NCBI GenBank assembly: GCA_902761395.1 | Contig: CACWKJ010000028.1 | Location: forward strand, 1-9,592 | DNA from: an uncultured Elusimicrobium sp. | GTDB lineage: Bacteria > Elusimicrobiota > Endomicrobiia > Endomicrobiales > Endomicrobiaceae | DNA: 9,592 nucleotides | Reading direction: 5' to 3' | Shown here: piece after piece, positions 1 through 6,864 of the stretch | Numbering within the stretch: position 1 is the stretch's first letter | How the letters are laid out: every line of letters begins with the position of its first letter | Translations under genes and position numbers: made by a program | The notes under the pieces: generated by a model | What the model was told of the DNA's origin: nothing | The model's input: only the letters and a program-made list of their open reading frames with translations | The model's database searches: none

Positions 1-187
1 ATAGAATATAAAAGTTAAATTTAAATTTATTTGTATTTATCAAATAAAAGAATAATAATGAGACAAACAAAAAAATAGCAACTTGAATAGGATAAATAAA
101 GGAAAATTTTGAAAGTATGGATATAACCATCACAGCAGATAATGCAAAAGATATGATTATAGGATTACTTTTTTCTGTATGCAACAT
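1..187 (-). CDS. Unidentified membrane protein, N-terminal part only (runs off the left edge)
   Basis: An open frame starts at ATG 187-185 and stays open for 62 codons to the window edge. The protein begins MLHTEKSNP and is followed by two hydrophobic stretches, about residues 9-27 and 31-48, separated by a short polar or aromatic turn, then a basic segment rich in Lys, Asn and Phe. This pattern fits the first two membrane helices of a polytopic inner-membrane protein. It begins 10 bases after the stop of the prepilin peptidase gene and happens to be in the same frame as that gene's distal part, so only the TAG at 199-197 separates them. The ribosome site is weak (an AGGG about 15 bases upstream). 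I do not recognise the family. An O-antigen ligase or pilin-glycosylation type protein would fit the position beside pilin genes, but that is a guess. The gene may also be decayed further left. Confidence 0.5.
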   Translation of the reverse strand, partial: MLHTEKSNPIIISFALSAVMVISILSKFSFIYPIQVAIFLFVSLLFFYLINTNKFKFNFYIL

Positions 188-196
188 ATATAAACA

Positions 197-1016
197 CTAC
201 CCTAAATTTTGTATATTAGTAAAAACATATTTTACTAAAAAATTTTCTTCCAACATCATTAAATAATTTACAACTATATTCGGAGAAGGTAAAAACAAAA
301 CAACATAAGAGCCTAATGCTAAATATGGCCCGAAAGCAATTTCTTGCTTTTTTACAATTCTTTTAAATAAAATTAAAAATATTCCGACTATACTGCCTAA
401 TAAAGAGGCAATAAAAATAGCAAATAAAACTTTTTCCCATCCGACAAATGCACCTACTCCGGCCATATCCACCACCCATAGCATCTTTTTTAAAAAGCCA
501 TTTGCCAATGACAGCTATTATAAGTAATGAACCTCCTCCTGCCAAAAAGCCTATAAAAGAATTTAATATTCTCTGAAGGATGGTATCTCCAAGCATAAAG
601 TTAAAAAAACTTGTAACAATACCAACTATCATCAACATAAAAGAAAATTCATTGGGAATAATTTGAAATTCGAAATCTATTGCTGTTATAACAAGTAACG
701 AAAACATTAACAAACAAAAAGGAAACAGCATATACGAAAAACCAAACAAGAAAAACATCGATAAAAACAACAATCCGCAAATCAACTCTATTGAAGGATA
801 TATAAAAGATATTTTCGAACCGCAATTACGACATTTACCTCTAAGAATTATATAACTCAATACAGGAATATTGTCGTACCATTTAATAAAGTTATTACAA
901 TTTGTGCAATGGGATGAAGGTTTTACTACAGATATATTTCTCGGCATTCTATATATGCATACATTTGCAAAACTACCCAAAATTAAACCAAACAAAAAGA
1001 TAAGAAAACCTTCCAT
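197..1016 (-). pseudogene. pilD: Type IV prepilin peptidase / N-methyltransferase, broken at the active site
   Basis: The family enzyme is an inner-membrane aspartyl protease that removes prepilin leaders and methylates the new N-terminus. The first frame (ATG 1016-1014) gives an N-terminal helix with GSFANVCIYRMPR, the two-CxxC zinc region (Cys37, Cys40, Cys62, Cys65) and the first catalytic aspartate in TAIDFEFQIIPNE (Asp114). It then reaches AMGGG at residues 179-183. The family continues here with Asp-x-Lys-Leu, but the sequence goes straight to a shifted frame reading MAGVGAFVGWEK (codons from about 465 downwards), which carries the rest of the protein, including IAFGPYLALGSY, to the TAG at 199-197. 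About 11 bases encoding D-x-K-L appear deleted at 465-470. Read straight through, the first frame gives 34 unrelated residues and stops at 363. The ribosome site AAGGAAA (1021-1027) overlaps the stop of the pilin gene and is intact. Both halves still match the family well, so the break looks recent. Confidence 0.88.
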
Positions 1017-1025
1017 AAACTTTCC

Positions 1026-1454
1026 TTAATATGTATTCCAAATTACACCTTTAGAATCTTTTTGATTACAATCTATCCAAATTTCACCGGCCTGTCTGTC
1101 TTGACTATCTTCAACTTGATATGCCCATTTACCAGAATCCCCTGTAGGTTTAGTTGTTATTTCTGTAGTGGGATTATGATATGGCGGGCAATAAAGTTCC
1201 GGAATATATTTAATATATTTACCATCATCACTAAGTATTTCTTCAACAATATTTTCACTTGGGAAATGACCTTCATTTTCTCCATAGTAAACAGCTATCG
1301 CATTTCTTAATGCCGTAAGATTTGCTCTGCTTGCGGCCTCGTTTGATTTACGAATTATATCTAAAAACTTAGGATAAACAACTAAAGTAACCAATAAAAT
1401 AATCAATATTGCAATAATTATTTCAATAAAATTAATTTTGCTTTTACCGGGCAT
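1026..1454 (-). CDS. Type IV pilin-like / GspG-like (pseudo)pilin with atypical processing site
   Basis: A protein of 142 residues with pilin architecture: a very short basic leader, a hydrophobic helix of about 20 residues, Pro at canonical position 22, then a helix (RKSNEAASRANLTALRNAI) and a C-terminal globular part ending IWIDCNQKDSKGVIWNTY. The distance from Glu to Pro in the helix (17 residues) is exactly that of Glu5 to Pro22 in type IV pilins. Two cysteines, in LYCPP and IDCNQ, could form the usual C-terminal disulfide. On this alignment the residue before the cleavage site is Lys, where prepilins have Gly. The start is ATG 1454-1452, 8 bases after an AAGGAG; a GTG three bases earlier is possible but its spacing is only 5. 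It lies 19 bases after pilT and 9 bases before the prepilin peptidase gene. The role as major pilin, minor pilin or secretion pseudopilin cannot be decided. Confidence 0.82.
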   Translation of the reverse strand: MPGKSKINFIEIIIAILIILLVTLVVYPKFLDIIRKSNEAASRANLTALRNAIAVYYGENEGHFPSENIVEEILSDDGKYIKYIPELYCPPYHNPTTEITTKPTGDSGKWAYQVEDSQDRQAGEIWIDCNQKDSKGVIWNTY

Positions 1455-1462
1455 CACTTTTT

Positions 1463-1468
1463 CTCCTT
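1463..1468 (-). promoter_or_regulatory. Ribosome binding site of the pilin-like gene (decides the start)
   Basis: The minus strand reads AAGGAG, followed by eight bases and ATG at 1454-1452. The alternative GTG at 1457-1455 is only five bases away, so ATG is the better start. This is the strongest Shine-Dalgarno sequence in the pilus part of the window. Confidence 0.7.
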
Positions 1469-1473
1469 GTCAA

Positions 1474-2541
1474 TTACCTCATCGTTCTTTGTAACAAGCC
1501 TATCAGTTCTTCTTTTTTAGATGAATACTCTAATGCAATTTGAGGAGTAATATTACCCTGCATAACATTATCAAATAAAGACTGATTCATTGTCTGCATA
1601 CCTGATTGTCTGCTTGTTTGTATAACGGAATACAACTGTTCGGTTTTCATTTCTCTTATAATATTTTTTATACTGTCATTCACCATCATTATTTCTGTTG
1701 CCAAAACCATTCCTCTTCCGGAAGAATGAGGTAACAATTGTTGAGACATAACAGCTTTCAAAACCAATGACAATTGAGATCTTATTTGTGCCTGTTGATG
1801 ACCGGGAAAAACATCAACCATTCTGTTTATGGAAGATGCCGCATCCATTGTATGAAGTGTTGCAAAAACCAAATGTCCGGTTTCAGCAAGAGTTATAGCT
1901 GCGGATATTGTTTCCAAATCTCTCATTTCTCCTACCAATATAACATCAGGGTCTTGTCTTAAAACATATTTTAAAGCATTTGCAAAAGAATCCGTATCAG
2001 TACCAACTTCTCTTTGATTAACGATACAATTCTTGTGTTGATGTATATATTCTATAGGATCTTCTATTGTTACAATATGTCCATACCTTCTTTCGTTAAT
2101 ATAATTTATCATGGATGCTATTGTAGTGGTTTTTCCTGAACCGGTCACTCCTGTAACAAGCACTAACCCCTTCTGCATATTAACAATTTCATAAACGACT
2201 TTAGATAAATGTAATTGTTCAAAAGTAAATATTGCTTGAGGAATAAATCTCAGTGCAGCAGAAACAGAATTTCTTTGTCTGAAAACATTGAGTCTTACTC
2301 TTCCTTTACCCGGAACAGCAAATGATGCATCTAATTCATTTCTTTCTTCAAATAATTTTATTTGTTTTTCATTTAAAACGGAATATACTAAACTTTTAGT
2401 ATCTTCAGGAGAAAGAATTTCACTACCCAAAGGTCTCATAATTGTGTCCTTTCTCATCATCGGAGGAACACCCGCAACTATATGCAAGTCGGATGCATTA
2501 CTGTTTGCGACATTTAAAAGTAAATTCATTAAATTATACAT
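1474..2541 (-). CDS. pilT: PilT, twitching motility / pilus retraction ATPase
   Basis: A 355-residue hexameric cytoplasmic ATPase that powers disassembly of type IV pili, the usual family length. Seen in order: N-terminal PAS-like region with SDLHIVAGVPPMMR (about 17-30), Walker A GVTGSGKTT (131-139), Asp box TIEDPIEY (158-165), Walker B PDVILVGEMRD (198-208), His box HLVFATLHTMDA (223-234), and the retraction-specific C-terminal motif SIKNIIREMK (about 290-299, matching AIRNLIRE of PilT), which favours PilT over PilB. The arginine-finger region and GMQTMNQSL (314-322) are also present. No damage is visible. The start ATG 2541-2539 follows AGAGGAAA (2546-2553) and overlaps the end of coaD by 8 bases, suggesting translational coupling; a second Met at residue 5 is a weaker alternative. 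The pilin-like and broken peptidase genes follow. PilT-type ATPases also serve DNA uptake, which could explain why this gene is kept. Confidence 0.95.
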   Translation of the reverse strand: MYNLMNLLLNVANSNASDLHIVAGVPPMMRKDTIMRPLGSEILSPEDTKSLVYSVLNEKQIKLFEERNELDASFAVPGKGRVRLNVFRQRNSVSAALRFIPQAIFTFEQLHLSKVVYEIVNMQKGLVLVTGVTGSGKTTTIASMINYINERRYGHIVTIEDPIEYIHQHKNCIVNQREVGTDTDSFANALKYVLRQDPDVILVGEMRDLETISAAITLAETGHLVFATLHTMDAASSINRMVDVFPGHQQAQIRSQLSLVLKAVMSQQLLPHSSGRGMVLATEIMMVNDSIKNIIREMKTEQLYSVIQTSRQSGMQTMNQSLFDNVMQGNITPQIALEYSSKKEELIGLLQRTMR

Positions 2542-3031
2542 TTAGTTTCCTCTTACTTTTTATTTTTTTATATACATTATTTGGAACAAAATTTTTAAAA
2601 TTACCACCCAAAGATGCAATCTCTCTAACCATACTTGAAGACAAAAATGTATATTCTTGATCAGGCATCAAAAATATAGTTTCAACATCATGCTTTAATT
2701 TTCTATTCATTAATGCCATTTGAAACTCATATTCAAAATCAGATAAAGCTCTTAATCCTCTTACAATACAAAAGCTATCTATTTCGTTAAGATAATCAAC
2801 CAATAATCCCGAAAAAGATGTTACTTTTACATTTTTTATGGAACGAACAGCTTCTTTCATCATAGATAATCTTTCATCTAAAGTGAACATATGATTTTTG
2901 TTGTAGTTGTGTGTTATGGCAACCACCACTTCCGGAAAAATTTTTGCAGCTCTGCCAATGATATCTATATGTCCGTTGGTAGGAGGGTCAAAACTTCCAG
3001 GGTAAACTGCTATTATTTTTTTATTTTTCAT
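2534..3031 (-). CDS. coaD: Phosphopantetheine adenylyltransferase (PPAT)
   Basis: A 165-residue cytoplasmic enzyme joining ATP and 4'-phosphopantetheine to give dephospho-CoA, the fourth step of CoA synthesis from pantothenate. It has the full nucleotidyltransferase signature: YPGSFDPPTNGHIDI (10-24, with TxGH at 18-21), the substrate lysine region NKNHMFTLDER (44-54, with Lys45 equivalent to E. coli Lys42), RGLRALSDFEYEFQMALMNR (91-110) and the ATP-binding FLSSSMVREIA (129-139). Length is normal. I chose ATG 3031-3029; a TTG two codons earlier would only add MY and is not supported by a ribosome site. There is no clear Shine-Dalgarno sequence before the ATG, but a promoter-like sequence lies directly upstream. 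It lies 40 bases after lptE and overlaps pilT by 8 bases. Confidence 0.96.
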   Translation of the reverse strand: MKNKKIIAVYPGSFDPPTNGHIDIIGRAAKIFPEVVVAITHNYNKNHMFTLDERLSMMKEAVRSIKNVKVTSFSGLLVDYLNEIDSFCIVRGLRALSDFEYEFQMALMNRKLKHDVETIFLMPDQEYTFLSSSMVREIASLGGNFKNFVPNNVYKKIKSKRKLNV

Positions 3032-3038
3032 ATACAAT

Positions 3039-3067
3039 ATTTTATATTATTACAATGTTTTTATCAA
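3039..3067 (-). promoter_or_regulatory. Possible sigma-70-type promoter before coaD
   Basis: On the minus strand TTGATA (3067-3062) and TAAAAT (3044-3039) each match the consensus -35 and -10 boxes in five of six positions and are exactly 17 bases apart. The -10 box ends seven bases before the coaD ATG, so a transcript would start at or next to the start codon. In a 40-base, very AT-rich gap such matches can arise by chance. Confidence 0.35.
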
Positions 3068-3071
3068 TTTT

Positions 3072-3626
3072 TTAATCTTGAACTTTTCTTTCGGATATTC
3101 CGCCGGCATTACCAAAACCTTTTACCGTTCTTTTAACTATATCTCTTGATAATTTTTCCCATATATATTCTCTGGCTTCTTCTTCCGTCATACCGCCAAA
3201 ACCGCCTTTCACACTATCTGCATATATTTGTATTCCTTCCATATTCGGTTCAATCCACAATGTAACATTTTCATGTTTGTCAATAAAAAAAGCATTAATA
3301 ATAACCCATAATTTATATTGTTCGGCAACCATATTTGCATCGTAAGTTAAAGGTTGCAACACATATCTTTTTATCTCACAAACAACAACACCGTCAGCTT
3401 CTTCTTCGGAAGTTACTATCGAAAGTCTACCATCTCTCATAAATTCATCTATTATTGCTTTTGTAAATTTATCTTCCAATCCATACTGATTTGTATTATT
3501 TACAACAGGTCTTACATAAACATTCTTCACATAAGAAGGTAATAACTGCGGAGCCGGATCATATGGTGATGCACAAGCACATAACAGTGCAAACAACGAA
3601 ACGATAAACAAATATACTTTTTTCAT
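3072..3626 (-). CDS. lptE: LptE-like outer-membrane lipoprotein (LPS assembly)
   Basis: A 184-residue lipoprotein. A signal peptide MKKVYLFIVSLFALL is followed by the lipobox L-C-A-C with the lipidated cysteine at 18; Ala at +2 is compatible with outer-membrane sorting. The mature part has SYVKNVYVRPVVNNTNQYGLE (31-51), FTKAIIDEFMRDGRL (54-68) and ADGVVVCEIKRY (77-88), the pattern of LptE-type proteins of diderm bacteria, which plug the LptD barrel and help deliver LPS to the cell surface. The family is weakly conserved in sequence, so the name rests on pattern. A C-terminal helix (EEAREYIWEKLSRDIVKRTV) also fits. Start ATG 3626-3624 has GAGGGG just upstream; a TTG at 3638 would overlap that site and the hairpin and is rejected. 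It lies after leuS, separated by a hairpin. Confidence 0.72.
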   Translation of the reverse strand: MKKVYLFIVSLFALLCACASPYDPAPQLLPSYVKNVYVRPVVNNTNQYGLEDKFTKAIIDEFMRDGRLSIVTSEEEADGVVVCEIKRYVLQPLTYDANMVAEQYKLWVIINAFFIDKHENVTLWIEPNMEGIQIYADSVKGGFGGMTEEEAREYIWEKLSRDIVKRTVKGFGNAGGISERKVQD

Positions 3627-3630
3627 AAAA

Positions 3631-3636
3631 CCCCTC
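3631..3636 (-). promoter_or_regulatory. Ribosome binding site of lptE (decides the start)
   Basis: The minus strand reads GAGGGG four bases before ATG 3626-3624 (core GAGG at six bases). It comes directly after the U-run of the leuS-lptE hairpin and rules out the in-frame TTG at 3638-3636, which overlaps it. Confidence 0.6.
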
Positions 3637-3659
3637 AAAAAAATCGCTTTGCGATTTTT
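3637..3659 (-). terminator. Hairpin with U-run between leuS and lptE (weak terminator or attenuator)
   Basis: A nine-base perfect inverted repeat (AAAAATCGC at 3639-3647 and GCGATTTTT at 3651-3659) with a three-base loop. On the transcribed minus strand the RNA forms an AAAAAUCGC / GCGAUUUUU stem and continues into a run of seven U. The left arm begins inside the leuS stop codon (3660-3658). Only four stem pairs form the GC-containing core (UCGC/GCGA), so termination is probably partial. Because it is followed at once by the lptE ribosome site, it could lower lptE-coaD-pil expression relative to leuS. The A-run on the other side makes it symmetrical, but no plus-strand gene is present to use it. 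Confidence 0.6.
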
Positions 3660-6096
3660 ATTTCACAACAACATTTATAATTTTATTTTTTACATATATA
3701 AACTTTACAATATTTTTGCCTTCAAATATTACTTTTAATTTTTCGTCATTTAATACGATATTTTTTACAGTTTGTTCATCTGCAGTAACATCAATACTTA
3801 CTTTACCTTTCAACTTTCCGTTAACCTGAACAGGAATTTCTATTGTATCTTGTTTAATATATTTTTCGTCATATTTCGGCCATTGTGCAACGGACACACA
3901 ATCTTTATGACCTAAAAGACTCCAAATTTCTTCACACAAATGCGGTGTGAACGGTGAAAGCAACAATACTATTGTTTCATAAACTTGTTTTGATAATCCG
4001 TTGTCATTTGAATGATGTTTATATGTATACATTGCATTAACAAGTTCCATTACGGCAGATATTGCGGTATTGAACTGATGTTTTACTGATATATCTTCAC
4101 CGACTTTTTTAATGCAAACATGCATTGCTCTCAACAAATCTTGTTTGGCTTTATCCGTTGCAGGAACTTGAGATTTTGTATTTACAAGTTCTTGCAATCT
4201 CCAAACTCTGTTAATAAATCTCCAACATCCTTCAACTCCGTCACTGGACCAATCGAGTTGTTTTTCCGGAGGAGCTGCAAAAAGTATAAATAATCTTGCT
4301 GTATCTGCTCCGTATTTAGAAACTATTTCATCCGGACTTACGATATTTCCTTTAGATTTAGACATTGCACTTCCGCCCAGTGTAACCATACCTTGTGTTA
4401 AAAGATTCATGAACGGTTCATCACTTTTTATGAGGCCCATATCTCTTAAAACTTTGTGCCAAAATCTCGAATATATTAAATGCATACAAGCATGTTCTAT
4501 ACCGCCGACATATTGGTCAACGGGCATCCAATAATTTGCCTCTTCTTTATCGAAACAGGCTTTATCGTTATGAGCATCAGTATATCTTATAAAATACCAA
4601 GACGAATCAACGAATGTATCCATTGTATCTGTTTCTCTTTTTGCAGGGCCGCCGCATTTAGGACAAGTGGTATTAACAAATTTTTCATCCGATTGTAACG
4701 GAGATTTTCCGTCATTTGTAAATTTCACATCTGTAGGAAGAATAACAGGCAAATCTTTTTCATCTACGGGAACTATACCGCATTTATCACAATGAACCAT
4801 AGGTATAGGAGTTCCCCAACATCTTTGTCTTGATATCAACCATTCTCTTAATTTATAGTTAGTTGTTCTTTTTCCCCAACCTTGTTCTTCCACCCATAAA
4901 GGCATTTTTACTCTTGCATCTTGTGAAGAAATTCCGTTGAACTGTCCGGAATTTACCATTGTACCCTCACCTTCATAAGCGGATTTTGTTATATCTTCAT
5001 CTTTACTTGTTATCACGGGAATTATCTCTACACCGTATTTTTTTGCAAATTCCCAATCTCTTTGATCGTGTGCGGGAACAGCCATAATCGCACCGGTTCC
5101 GTAACCCATCAAAACATAGTCTGCAACGAATAAAGGAACATTTTTTCCTGTCGCGGGATTAATAATAGAAACTCCGTCGAGTTTTACACCTGTTTTTTCT
5201 TTTGATGACGATCTTTCTATATTTGATTTTAATGAACTTGCATTTATATATTTTTCTACTTCGTCCCAATTCTTAATTTGAGATTTGAATTCTTTTAACA
5301 TAGGATGTTCCGGTGAAACAACCATAAATGTTACACCGAAAATTGTGTCCGGTCTTGTTGTGAAAATTTCCAATTTTTTATCGGAACCCGCTATATCAAA
5401 TTTCATTTGTGCACCGTGAGATTTTCCTATCCAGTTTTTCTGCATAGACAAAACCTGTTCAGGCCAACCCGATAATAATTTGTGACCCTCCAACAATTCA
5501 TCTGCATATTGAGTAATTTTTATAAACCATTGTTCCAACTCTTTTTGTTCTACGTTACTGTGACATCTCCAACATTGTCCTTCACTTACCTGCTCGTTTG
5601 CCAAAACTGTTTTACAAGACGGGCACCAATTAACATTTGATTTTTTTCTGAATACAAGACCTTTCTTGTACATCTCCAAAAATATCCATTGGTTCCATCT
5701 GTAATATTCAACATCACAAGTTGCAAGTTCTCTGTCCCAATCGTAAGATATACCGAGCATTTTTAACTGTTCTCTCATTCTTGCAATATTTTGTTTTGTC
5801 CATTTTTCAGGAGGTATATTATGTTTTATTGCTGCATTTTCCGCAGGAAGACCGAATGCATCCCAACCCATAGGGTGGATAACATTTTTACCTATCATTC
5901 TGTTATATCTGGCAAAAACATCACCTATACTGTAATTTCTAACATGTCCCATATGCAAATTTCCGGAAGGATACGGTAACATTACCAAAATATAATATTT
6001 TTCTTTCGACAAATCTTTTTGAGCTTTAAAAACTTTTTTATCTGCCCAAATTTTTTGCCATTTCTTTTCAACTTCACTAACATTGTACTCTTGCAT
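3658..6096 (-). CDS. leuS: Leucyl-tRNA synthetase
   Basis: An 812-residue cytoplasmic class I synthetase that charges tRNA-Leu, of normal bacterial length and complete. Seen in order: HIGH motif in PYPSGNLHMGH (41-51), a zinc region with CPSC (158-161) and CWRC (175-178), the CP1 editing domain with TTRPDTIFG (246-254) and GYGTGAIMAVPAHDQRD (331-347, which holds the editing aspartate), a second cysteine pair set CDKC (436-439) and CPKC (478-481), DTMDTFVDSSWYF (490-502), the KMSKS loop as AMSKSKGN (577-584), the anticodon-binding helical domain and a C-terminal domain with IPVQVNGKLKGKVSI. Editing and synthesis motifs are all intact. ATG 6096-6094 follows AGAGGAC (6104-6110) at seven bases. 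It lies 23 bases after tlyA, in the same direction, and its stop codon begins the hairpin before lptE. Confidence 0.98.
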   Translation of the reverse strand: MQEYNVSEVEKKWQKIWADKKVFKAQKDLSKEKYYILVMLPYPSGNLHMGHVRNYSIGDVFARYNRMIGKNVIHPMGWDAFGLPAENAAIKHNIPPEKWTKQNIARMREQLKMLGISYDWDRELATCDVEYYRWNQWIFLEMYKKGLVFRKKSNVNWCPSCKTVLANEQVSEGQCWRCHSNVEQKELEQWFIKITQYADELLEGHKLLSGWPEQVLSMQKNWIGKSHGAQMKFDIAGSDKKLEIFTTRPDTIFGVTFMVVSPEHPMLKEFKSQIKNWDEVEKYINASSLKSNIERSSSKEKTGVKLDGVSIINPATGKNVPLFVADYVLMGYGTGAIMAVPAHDQRDWEFAKKYGVEIIPVITSKDEDITKSAYEGEGTMVNSGQFNGISSQDARVKMPLWVEEQGWGKRTTNYKLREWLISRQRCWGTPIPMVHCDKCGIVPVDEKDLPVILPTDVKFTNDGKSPLQSDEKFVNTTCPKCGGPAKRETDTMDTFVDSSWYFIRYTDAHNDKACFDKEEANYWMPVDQYVGGIEHACMHLIYSRFWHKVLRDMGLIKSDEPFMNLLTQGMVTLGGSAMSKSKGNIVSPDEIVSKYGADTARLFILFAAPPEKQLDWSSDGVEGCWRFINRVWRLQELVNTKSQVPATDKAKQDLLRAMHVCIKKVGEDISVKHQFNTAISAVMELVNAMYTYKHHSNDNGLSKQVYETIVLLLSPFTPHLCEEIWSLLGHKDCVSVAQWPKYDEKYIKQDTIEIPVQVNGKLKGKVSIDVTADEQTVKNIVLNDEKLKVIFEGKNIVKFIYVKNKIINVVVK

Positions 6097-6119
6097 TTGT
6101 TTTGTCCTCTATATATTTG

Positions 6120-6842
6120 TTATTTTTTTAATAATACAAAATGTTCCAAATTGCCTTTAGGTCCTTTTACACCGGAATCCTGTTCCTTCAGTATTTCAAG
6201 TCCCAAACTCTCGGCACAATTTTTTATTTTATCTATCGCCTTTTGTCTTAAATTTTCATCTCGAACCACACCTTTTTTTGCTTCACCGGGTTCAAGTTCA
6301 AATTGCGGTTTTATCATAGCGATGATAAGTCCGTCTTTTTTTATTATTTCACCGGCCAAAGGCAATATCTTGTCCAATGAAATAAAAGAAACATCTATCG
6401 TTATTATATCTATATCATCTTTCAACAAGTTTTTGTCAAAATATCTAAAATTAACGTTTTCAATATTTACTACCCGCGGATCGTTTCTCAACTTGTAATG
6501 AAGTTGAGCCGTTCCCACATCTACGGCATAAACTTTTTTTGCACCATGCTGCAACATACAATCGGTAAAACCGCCGGTAGATGCACCTATATCAATACAA
6601 ATTTTATCGGTAAAATCTATTTCAAATAAATTTAAAACAGACTCCAACTTAAGCCCGCCTCTGGACACATAAGGATTTTGTTTTTCTATTTCTATTAAAT
6701 CTTCGTCATTAACTTGTGTCCCCGCTTTTGTTACTTTTTGTCCGTTAACCAAAACGGTTCCTGCCATAACAAGTGCCTGCGCCTTTGAACGGGTTTCAGC
6801 TAAACCTTTTTCAAAAATCAAAACATCCAATCTTTTTTTCAT
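6120..6842 (-). CDS. tlyA: TlyA family rRNA 2'-O-methyltransferase (S4 domain plus FtsJ-like domain)
   Basis: A 240-residue protein with an N-terminal S4 RNA-binding domain (about 3-52) joined to a SAM-dependent FtsJ-like methyltransferase domain. The SAM loop is DIGASTGGFTD (84-94). The catalytic Lys-Asp-Lys-Glu set is visible as Lys65 (in GGLKLES), Asp150 (TIDVSF), Lys178 (MIKPQFE) and Glu233 (GNLEHF). The family adds 2'-O-methyl groups to cytidines of 23S rRNA (C1920) and, in longer type II members, 16S rRNA (C1409); capreomycin acts through these sites. The short length here resembles type I, which modifies 23S only; that is inference. Older annotations call it hemolysin A. It lies 22 bases after dxs and 23 before leuS. 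No good Shine-Dalgarno sequence precedes ATG 6842-6840; a 14-base palindrome ends there instead. Confidence 0.93.
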   Translation of the reverse strand: MKKRLDVLIFEKGLAETRSKAQALVMAGTVLVNGQKVTKAGTQVNDEDLIEIEKQNPYVSRGGLKLESVLNLFEIDFTDKICIDIGASTGGFTDCMLQHGAKKVYAVDVGTAQLHYKLRNDPRVVNIENVNFRYFDKNLLKDDIDIITIDVSFISLDKILPLAGEIIKKDGLIIAMIKPQFELEPGEAKKGVVRDENLRQKAIDKIKNCAESLGLEILKEQDSGVKGPKGNLEHFVLLKK

Positions 6843-6855
6843 AAAAACGTTTTTA
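6842..6855. repeat. 14-base perfect palindrome at the tlyA start
   Basis: TAAAAACGTTTTTA is identical on both strands. It covers the bases directly before tlyA and its last base is the A of the start codon, within the 22-base dxs-tlyA gap. With no loop and few GC pairs it would make only a weak hairpin. It may bind a dimeric regulator or be a chance result of A and T runs; no second copy was noticed in the window. Confidence 0.4.
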
Positions 6856-6864
6856 TTCCGACAA

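Noticed and set aside
20..50. AT-rich run with TAAATTTAAATTTA-like symmetry as a possible origin or attachment site
   Set aside because: It lies inside an open reading frame, in an AT-rich genome, with no repeated boxes or flanking direct repeats.
363..464. Tail of the prepilin peptidase first frame (34 residues after AMGGG) as a genuine alternative C-terminus
   Set aside because: It lacks the membrane-helix pattern and family motifs, while the other frame over the same bases carries GAFVGW and FGPYLALG, so it is out-of-frame read-through.
460..475. Programmed ribosomal frameshift in the prepilin peptidase gene
   Set aside because: No slippery heptamer or downstream structure was seen, and coding bases for the x-Lys-Leu part of the active-site motif are missing, so a shift would not restore a normal enzyme.
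6019..6498. Plus-strand open frame of 159 codons
   Set aside because: It is antisense to the leuS start and tlyA, both of which have complete conserved motifs; its composition is what reverse reading of AT-rich genes gives.
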